Shown piece by piece: positions 56,660 to 64,000 of a stretch of DNA of 64,000 bases; the stretch's first letter is position 1; each line of letters opens with the position of its first letter. The notes below the pieces were generated by a model that saw only the letters and a list, made by a program, of their open reading frames with translations, was not told the DNA's origin and did no database searches. The position numbers were made by a program, and so were the translations under genes. The stretch covers positions 52,511,356 to 52,575,355 of the forward strand of contig CM046451.1 of the NCBI GenBank assembly GCA_025506515.1, read 5' to 3'. The stretch is from Flaveria trinervia (taxonomy: Eukaryota > Streptophyta > Magnoliopsida > Asterales > Asteraceae).

Positions 56660-57040
56660 GAGGAAGAAAAATATGGCCACAAAGTATGTATCAAAGAACA
56701 AATCAAATGCATCCACTTCCAAACCTCAGGATGAGTCGAAGCATCCTGAGCATGTGCAAGAAGAGGCTACTCAACCCACTCCAACTCAAGTAAAGCATCT
56801 TGCATAAGGAAGACCCATCTTGTGTTGGACCTTTGCTACTAATCCAGGCAGATGGTATGTCATAAGAGATCAAAGTGGTCAAGATTTCTAATTCTGGCAA
56901 GACATGCTTAACCTACCTTTGCATGATCTCTTTGACAGGAGAAGGTATTTTGAAAGTTCGAGTGATCCTAACCAATTGATGAAGAAAGGAATGGTCATGA
57001 TCATAATGAGGACCGTCAATATCTGAAGAACACTTCTTTG
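56660..57040 (+). pseudogene. C4 third-ORF remnant
   Basis: About 380 bp after pol, with a start-like MATKYVSKNKSNASTSKP and a GRWYVIRDQSGQDF segment, broken by TAA near 56806 and TAG-type stops. The long pol-to-ORF3 spacer seen in C2 is missing, so an internal deletion is likely. The assignment as ORF3 rests on position and composition; I do not see clear sequence identity to C2 or C5. Confidence 0.45.
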
Positions 57041-57054
57041 TTTTGGTAGCATCA

Positions 57055-57785
57055 TGTAGGATCGATATATGTCGCTAACACCACGGTTAAAATGAAGCGG
57101 AATCTCTCAAAGAGTTGATTATAATATACTAACTAACTTAAGCACACAAGGAAATAATTTTCAAGGTACTTGTATATATTACTATATATATACTATCACC
57201 TACAGTCGGTTATACTTTGATACCAGCTAGAATCCTATAACTAAAGCAGATACTAAATGGCTATAGTTAAGGTATCTTAGATAATGTATTATCTAAGATA
57301 TGGTGGTCATAACATGTCCATGACTTACCTTTTGTAACCAACTAAAGATGGCAACTTGTACTAACAAATAAGGTGATCAGTGGAATAAAGTATGTCAACT
57401 GCATGGTCATTTGAGAAAATTCCATATAGTATCTCAGAGGTCTGCAGCGGAGTGTTAGACAGACCATACTTATGTCCACTGGTCCATAATAGCATCTTCC
57501 AAAGGTTAATCGGCTTCGGAAGAACAAGTTCTTCCGAAGCCTTTTATACTTCGGAAGAGGCAGCTTCTTTCGTGGCTTGAGGACTTCTACTTCGGAAGTC
57601 TTTGTCTTTGAATTCTTCTAAGTGTTGAACTTCAAAAGAGAAGACTTTGTCTTCAGAAGTTGGAGATTTCCTTCGTAAGTTAATCTTGCACTTTATCTTC
57701 GGAAGAACTCCATTTCCTTTAGAAGTTCCATACTCAGCTTTGGAAGTGTTTGGTTTTGGTTGCACCGGTCTTTCTAAATCCAACA
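57055..57785 (-). repeat. C5 3' LTR (731 bp), complete family B LTR
   Basis: TGTAGGATCG to AATCCAACA, next to a polypurine tract. On the sense strand the CTTCCGAAG array (57490-57770) comes first, then a TATA box (AGTATATATATAG, 57181-57193). It serves as the reference for the split C2 LTR. Confidence 0.93.
57490..57770. repeat. Family B motif array in C5 LTR (CTTCCGAAG / CTTCGGAAG)
   Basis: About a dozen copies in both orientations. TCTTCCGAAG and CTTCGGAAGA around 57530-57560 form a 10-bp hairpin with a 9-nt loop. The same motif is amplified upstream of ORF3 in C2 and inside the gag coding region of C2, C4 and C5. Confidence 0.88.
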
Positions 57786-57989
57786 AACTCCCCCTAGGCT
57801 GATGCTACCAAAACCTCAGTTACTTCTGATTGTCAAAACTTTTTGCACTAAGGACAGAAGATATTTGTCTGTTTCTTTATTCTATCCTGAATTTGTGCTA
57901 AGAAGTTTGTGCAAGACATAAGTGGATAGGAGATCCAGTCTATCACTCCTAATGACATGCACCCTTTGTTTTGCCCCCCTGAAGAGAAT
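57786..57989 (-). other. C5 polypurine tract and trailer
   Basis: CTAGGGGGAGTT on the minus strand at 57786-57797 borders the LTR. The trailer up to the ORF3 end near 57990 has no other feature I recognise. Confidence 0.8.
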
Positions 57990-60900
57990 TAGTTAATGGG
58001 AGTTATAGTCATACTCCTATCTAATAATAGGTTCAAGTTCAAGATCTACAACCATTTGTAGAAAGGCTTTGCCTTTGGTTGTTGATCCTTTTCTCTCCTC
58101 CCCCTCTTTTAATTTTAACTCATCTTCAATCTTTGTCCTAGCAGTCAACTCGGCAAGATGAAGGCTGCTCAGGTGATTTCTGATATGAGCAGCAATCTTG
58201 GAGTTTGAGGGGTTGGAAAATAGCTTCTCTGCTAACTCAGAAATGTCAAATCTGCTTAAGTGTAGTAGAGATGAGGCATTAAGCTTGTTTAGCTCTCCAT
58301 TCTCTCTCTCAACAACAAAGTTGTGAGAAGAGCCTTCAAACCTCCACTAGAAGATCTTCTTTCTTGGCACAAGGGGTTTACTTGGTACTTTGTCCCTTTT
58401 TTTAGTATCCAGCAGAGTCACCAGCTTCCTTCTTTGCTTCTTCTCTTCATCATTTAGTGAATTTGTGTTGAGGCCAAGGAGTTTTACAACCCGGTCTATT
58501 GTTCCTCTTGGCAGGCAAGGAATTGATCTCTTGTGAGGGAACATGAGGATCCATCAACATAAGTCAGCTTGACAGAATCCTTCTCACAAGAGGTATCGCT
58601 CAGGTTGTGCATTTGATGGGCTTTATCTTGATCTCCTTAAACTCCTCTAACCAGAGATGTTTAGAAGGAAGATGGGATGGTTGGATGGTTGTTGGGTAGG
58701 TAGTGGTGTTTGGGTTCTAGGTAGTGTTTTAGGTTGGAGGATGATTAGTTCAGGTGGTTGTGGTGATGAGGTAGGTATGATGGTTGGTGTTGGTTCAGGG
58801 GTGTAAGGTTTGGAAGTGGGTTCAGTTTTGATAGGGAAAAGAAATAGGAAAGGCTCAGGTTGAGGTTGGGGTTGAGTTTGAGTTGTAAGTTGGTGTTGAG
58901 GTGTTGGTCTGATGGTCATCCCCTGTCCCCTTCTGTACATCTCTTTCCTTCTTCCCAACTGAATGTCAGCCTTGATGTCATTGACATGTCACTGAAGTGT
59001 CTTTTCAGACATGGGACCCACTTGCCTATCAGAGAAGCCATGAGCCTGATGATAATACTTCATCCAAGCCTTCTCACCTATCTTCTTGGCAGCAATGACC
59101 TCTGCTTCTTCTTATTTTCTCTTCTTCTCCCTCAGCTTTTCTCTTACAACTTTCTTCCTCTTTTTCTCCAATTGATCTTGCTCTTTGTTGAAGAGCCATA
59201 GGATCGTGTCATTGTCATGTGGAGATAGTTCTTCAAGAGAGAAACCCCTGGAGGTTAGGAAAGTTATCCTTTCCCTCCTAAGCTGCAGATCAGCTTCCAT
59301 TTTCTTCCTTTCTGTTTCCTCCTCTAAGGCCAGCCTTGTTGCTTCTTGTCTTTGTTTATCAGCAGCATGGTTGCCTTTTCTAGCTCAATTAACTCCTCTA
59401 GTGGTAGCATGAGCACATCTTCACTGATAGCTCCAAGCTTGATGATCTTGTCAATTATCTCCACCCTTCTCTTGTTGTTGACTGCCTCTTGGTTGGCTGC
59501 AACTGCTTTGCTACTAGCAACTAGCAATTTCCCAGTTGGAAGTCTGCCATTCCTTTTAAGTTTCTCAATCCTCTCCTCCACCTGAAGCTCTTCCACAGTC
59601 ATCTTCTTCTTGCCTTTGATATCTTCAAAAGTGCTAGACTTTGGTGGTTGTTGGATAGAGGGTTCAGGTTGAGAAATGATAGATGGAGATAATGAAGTTG
59701 TCTGAGCTAGGGGTCAGTTGAGAAATTCCTCACTATTCAACTCAGATGCCAACTCTAGAATTGCATCTATGATAATTAGATCCTCAGACAAGGAGAACAG
59801 ACTTTTCGCAGCTTCCATCTCAATTTCAGAAGATTGAACCTGTTCTTCCAAGGCTTTGACTTTAGCTTTGGAAGTCTAAGGGAATGCACTATCTGTCCCA
59901 ACTGTTTCAGTTGTTTGGCCATCAGTCCTCATTTCAAAATCAATCTTAGGTTCCACGTGGGCCTTAGGTTGACCAACTTCTTCCACAGTGGTAGAAGGTC
60001 CACTTAGCCTTTGAAACTCTTCAGCTCCAAAGTATATCATAGCCGCATCAAGGCTAGGCTGATCTAAAGAAGATCTCATTAGAACTTGGAGAAAATTCTA
60101 TTAAGATCCCTGAGCATCCTTGGATCCATTTGCAGGACAATTTGAGGAAGCTCAGGAAAGACTGTTGTTTTGAGAGCAAGGATCTAGTAGACAAGGAAGT
60201 TAAAGCTTGGCTCTGTGATTCCATAATTGTTTGTCTCTGAACACTCTCTCCCTTTTTGGTAGCATCATCTTTAGAGCTAGATGAGCTAGAGGAAGAGGTT
60301 AGTGAGACCTAAATAGGTACATGCCTGATAGATCTCTCATTCTGTTTCTCAGCTAGTTGAGCCTTGAGATTTTCAATCTCAAGTTGCTGAGTGGCAGACC
60401 TATCCTCTAAAGTCTTAAACTTTGATTCAGGGATTGAGACTTTAAAATGTAGGTATTGCATGGTGAGTTGTATGCTTCCCTTATTTTCTTTTAAAGAATC
60501 ATGGGGAGATGAGGTAACATACCTAGTATGTTCATCCTCACCACCAAATGTGGTTTCTTGGCACCCTGGTTTCCCTTACCTGAGGATGTCTCTTTCAGAG
60601 TCATCAAAAGGCATGATTGTCATAGATTCAGTCTCAGAGATGGTACTACTGGCCCGAGGATCCAATAAGACTCCTTCAGTAGTGGCAGCTGAATCTGCAT
60701 GAGTTCCCACCACATCCATAGGACTCACCTCAGTTGGTTTTAACTGATGTGTGCTAGAGACAAGAGGTACCTCTAGGCTCTGTTGATCCGTTAGAGGGGG
60801 TTGTGGATCAACTTCATTGCAATGAAGAGATGTAATCTCCTCATGAGTCATGATTAAATGGTCTAGTAAAGGATAAGGAAGTTATGCCTAATAACCTGGG

Positions 60901-61167
60901 ACTTTGGTCAATGTCTATTGGCATTAAGCCTTTGGTGGGGTTGTCCCTTTTTGGCTTCTTAGGAGAGTGTTGTGACTCATCTTGAGGGCTTTCAGTTTGG
61001 GTTTCGGGCTTAGGGAATTGAGACGAAGGAAACTCTAATCCCATATTAAGGTCAAATGAGAAGGATGGTGAGACCTTGACTGAGTGGGAGCCTATGTTTC
61101 CACTCTAGTCTTTTTGGTTTGAATAGGAGGGGCTTATTCAATCAGAGTAGACTGAAAAAGGGTTCGT
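57990..61167 (-). pseudogene. ORF3 of C5 (family B), N-terminus deleted
   Basis: Middle and C-terminal parts of the family B third ORF. From the N side: a KKPKR basic cluster in 60841-61044; a region near 60360-60480 matching the C2 coiled coil; the Lys/Glu-rich helix at 59112-59602 (NNKRRVEIIDKIIKLGA), shared almost word for word with C2; a Pro/Thr/Gln-rich stretch at 58647-58958; and a C-terminal domain from 58544 (RGTIDRVVKLLGLNTNSL) to about 57990 with ERENGELNKL. That last part may be the counterpart of the VKNGK block of C3. There are many stops and shifts. C2 aligns with it up to 21082, so C5 shows what C2 has lost. Confidence 0.75.
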
Positions 61168-61189
61168 TTGGTGCGTCTATGAAATGTTT

Positions 61190-64000
61190 GTTTGGTGCGT
61201 CTATGAAACTTGTACATATCCCCTTTCCTGGGAGATCTAAGAAGCACCAATTCCAGATGAATGGTCATCCCAGGTTTGAGGATAATGCACTCATATTCTA
61301 TGAAAAGCATTTGGTGCTTTTGATCATAGAATTGAGAAACACTTAAAAGATAGTTTTCAAGCTGTTTGACAAGTGTACTTTGTCAACCTTTAACTTGCCG
61401 TTGGATACACACCCTCTACCAGAAATGTATCCTCCAGCCTCACTCCAAACTGAACAGGACCTCCATCAAAGTGTTGAAATTGTTGAAGGAGAGATCTGTT
61501 CCCAGTCATGTGCCTGGAGCATCCACTATCTACAATCCACACGTTATTGTTCTTGTCATATGGATGTTCCTGCACATAAGGCGAAAAAGTTAGTTTTTAT
61601 TAGAAACCCAAGCCTTATTGGTCTTGGTTTTCTCCAATAAGGATTTTATTTAACAAAAATTTATACATGGGCGTTCAATAGGTGTTTGTGAAGAGGAGGC
61701 TTAGGCTACAACATCTTCTTTGATCTTCCATTCCATCCCTTAGTTGATCATAGAGGATGAGCTTGTTGAATGTTGAGCAACATGGCATTCTTCCGAAGCT
61801 TCTTTCTTCTCGGAAGAAGCATTCACCACCTTCTCTTCCGAAGCAGTCTTCTTCTGGGATGGTTTCAAGGGGACTCTCTTGGTTTTTTGAGTCTTCACAG
61901 CTTTAGCATCCGAAGCCATTTTCCCTTCAGAAGAAGAATTTTCTTCCGAAAGCAACCTTGCTTCAGAAACAAGCTTTCCTTTCTTCATCACTTGGACCAT
62001 TTGATAGGGTCCAAATGAGAAACCTTCCATGACTCCTTCTTTCTTAACATTATTTGAATAATATGTGCTAGCAGGATGTAATAATAATCTTTGGCCATAT
62101 GGTTTTGTAGGCCACACATTATGCATGCAATGTTAGTCTTCTGGGAATGTGAAGGCTATGTTTCTTGTTCTTCTTGTCTTCAACAGCAATCTTTCCCTTT
62201 CCCTTCTGATCCTTTTGTTGGATAGGTGTGTTGGTACTACATATTTTTCCAGGTTAAGAAGTTCCCACCACCTAGAATCCAACTGAGATGAACACACCCT
62301 TTTACTTAGGGTCAATCTTCAGCTTTGATTTAACTACTTTCTTGGTAGTTTTTCTGGATGCTTTAGCCTAGTTTCTTCTGGCTTTGGTGGCAAGAGGTTG
62401 GTCATCACCGGTAACATGGGTACGGTCTACCTGGATCTTCCCTATGATGGTCTCCACCCTTGCATCACTCTTTGACTCATGAAAAGGTGGGTCAATAGGT
62501 GGGACCTCTTGCTCCTCAGTACCACACCTTGGTTGTCTAATAGACTCATAAGAGTGTGGTGGAGCAATTTCATTGGTCCCCAACCCACCTTGTTTTGATA
62601 ACAAAGTTTTGAGTGAGAGGATGATGCAAGGATGGCTTGGAAGTTTTGCTTTGAGATAACATGCTTCCTGGCTTAAGCCTCAGCTGTGACAAGCTAGGCT
62701 TGAGACTTAGACAATTTGGATATTAAATCCTTTATTTAAGTCTTGTAGTTTGTGTGTTCGTGTTTTAAATGAGACACACTTTTCTCTAACTCTTCAAACT
62801 TTCTTTGATAGTCAGATTCAACTCTTTTAAAATCAGATTTTAAAATATTTAAAGACTCAATATCGGATTTAATCTCCATATTGTAGTCTTGATATAATTT
62901 GGCCTTAGCAATACAAGCTGGAGTACAGAAATGTTCATATACCTTGTTGTCATCTGTTCCAACCATGAGTTCTTGAGCAGGAGTCATATCCTATACCATG
63001 AAGCTCCAGTCAACTTCTTGAGCTACAGTTGTTGTTTCAATTGACTTCCCAAGGGCTTTAGGTGTAGAGGCATGTGAGGAGGCATGAGAGGTTCTCGGAT
63101 TTGACTTGGGAGCCTTGCCTTCCCTAGCAAAATGACCAAGTTGGTTACAATTGTAACACTTTGGCTTGGTTTTGTAAAACCCAAACTTGCTGCTAGCTGG
63201 TTTTGAGGGAACTGCCTTCCAGTTCTTTTGAAGAACTTCTTTCCTCTGTAGGTAAGCAGAGCCATTTGTTGGACTACGTCTATGTACTCCACATCATCTG
63301 TACTGAAGCACTGTAGATCATCAAAGTAGACTTGATGATCACTAGAGTACCCATTTTCCTAGACAAAGGCACAGCTGTCCTGGAAAGAACCTTGTTGAGC
63401 CTGTTGAGACCTTTGAGTCTCAGGAAATATGATGTAGGGTCATGAAAAGCAGGATGGCTGTCGGGAGAGTAAGTCAGGTACTACTGAGGTTGATTGGGTC
63501 TTGAGCCTTGAGCAACCATTAAAGCGTTGCTAGCAGGAAGGCTTGAGGGTCTGCTCATCGGATGGCCCTTCTTGTTTTCCATCTCTGCACGGTATCCATA
63601 AGGATGTCGTATAGTTCAGTCATGGTGAGGGAGTTCAGATTCTATGTCATCTTAATGGAGACAAAGTCGAACGTCCACTCATTTGGGAGTGCACTCATGA
63701 ATTTCCTTGAGATATCTCTCAAGTCAATGGCAACTCCACCAAACTAAAGGGAAACAATAAGATCCATGTACCTGAAGTATTGCTGGCTAAGGGTATCTTC
63801 AACAATGTAGGTAAAGTTCTCAAACTGCTGCTTGAGTGAATCTTTCTTCGAATCATTAAAGTTAGAATACATTTGAGACAGTGAATCAAATAGCTCTTTA
63901 GCTGACTTGCAATGCTCAAACGCCACCATGATGGAGTTGTGTATAGTAGTCATAAAAGCAGACATAGCATTGTTGTCTATGTCCATCTTCTTCTGGTCTT
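61190..64000 (-). pseudogene. gag: C5 gag and protease
   Basis: The protease site WIVDSGCSRHMTG is in 61390-61575. Upstream (rightwards) are the Ser/Glu-rich gag segment 61740-62126 with embedded CTTCCGAAG motifs, a basic stretch near 62340-62400, a coiled coil at 62736-62987 (YNMEIKSDIESLNILK) and the nucleocapsid knuckle near 63130-63170. The knuckle reads CYNCNQLGHFAREG, so its last cysteine is lost. The UBN2-type gag core follows to the edge (63744-63986, TTIHNSIMVAFEHCKSAKEL). About 200 bp of gag should remain to the right of the window, judging from C2. Stops and shifts throughout. Confidence 0.82.

Larger units (their letters stand above)
52381..57054 (+). mobile_element. C4: Ty1/copia family B, plus strand, both ends truncated
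   Basis: Plus-strand copy carrying the late gag region, protease, integrase, RT, RNase H and a short third-ORF remnant. It lacks an LTR at either side. It starts inside gag at the C2 LTR stub and ends at TTTTGGTAGCATCA, the sequence that in C5 lies just before the polypurine tract. There the antisense LTR of C5 begins. It is heavily decayed, with many TAG/TAA codons of the C-to-T or G-to-A type. Confidence 0.85.
57055..64000 (-). mobile_element. C5: Ty1/copia family B, minus strand, 3' part with internal deletion
   Basis: Order on the minus strand from the right edge: gag, protease, then a jump at about 61208-61167 into ORF3, polypurine tract and 3' LTR (57055-57785). Integrase, RT, RNase H, spacer array and the ORF3 N-terminus are missing, roughly 5.2 kb compared with C2. 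The 5' LTR lies beyond the window. The left terminus abuts C4 at CATCA (57050-57054), the expected target duplication. Confidence 0.88.

Noticed and set aside
21082..57054. C2 and C4 as two halves of one inverted element
   Set aside because: Both contain their own gag segment, protease, integrase, RT and RNase H, so they are two separate copies.
57055..57785. LTR taken as the 3' LTR of plus-strand C4
   Set aside because: Its orientation is antisense to C4: the polypurine tract lies on its right side and reads on the minus strand, so it belongs to C5.

Overview
The window looks like the repeat fraction of a flowering-plant nuclear genome. I found no host gene, rRNA, tRNA or CRISPR array. Almost all of the 64 kb is nested LTR retrotransposons: four families of Ty1/copia elements of the SIRE type (long element, gag and pol followed by a third open reading frame) and two Ty3/gypsy chromoviruses of the Tekay/Del type. 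The third-ORF proteins resemble hypothetical proteins I remember from daisy-family (Asteraceae) genomes, so an asterid eudicot is my best guess. That guess comes from memory, not from a search.

Layout. 1-5492: right-hand part of gypsy element G1 (minus). 5493-8518 plus 20851-21081: 3' end of copia C0 (family D, plus), whose LTR is split by complete copia C1 (family A, minus, 8519-20845, target duplication ACTTG). 21082-40055: copia C2 (family B, minus). Its integrase region is split by complete gypsy G2 (27883-35641, duplication GTTAT) and its 5' LTR by complete copia C3 (family C, minus, 40056-52346, duplication TAAAG). 52381-57054: truncated plus-strand family B copy C4. 57055-64000: left part of minus-strand family B copy C5, with a large internal deletion. 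C2 is therefore the oldest scaffold, C0, G2 and C3 landed in it, and G1 and C1 landed in C0. Every element has broken or mutated genes. The best-preserved reading frames are the RT-RNase H frame (490 codons) and the third ORF (637 codons) of C3.

The most interesting pattern is non-coding. Each copia family carries its own short, mostly palindromic motif, amplified many times in the LTR just upstream of the LTR TATA box: A, CTTCAGYNGTT; B, CTTCCGAAG; C, TAGTTTCGCT; D, CACGACTGA. In families A, B and C the same family-specific motif is amplified a second time between pol and ORF3, ending about 20-180 bp upstream of the ORF3 start. In A, and more weakly in B, a TATA-like box follows. This looks like an LTR-like internal promoter dedicated to ORF3. 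The ORF3 products share an N-terminal domain, basic nuclear-localisation-like clusters, coiled coils and a C-terminal domain, and show no obvious signal peptide or membrane anchor. I propose, as inference only, that ORF3 and its cognate motif array form a family-specific transcriptional or anti-silencing module, comparable in logic to the VANC proteins of VANDAL DNA transposons, rather than an envelope gene.
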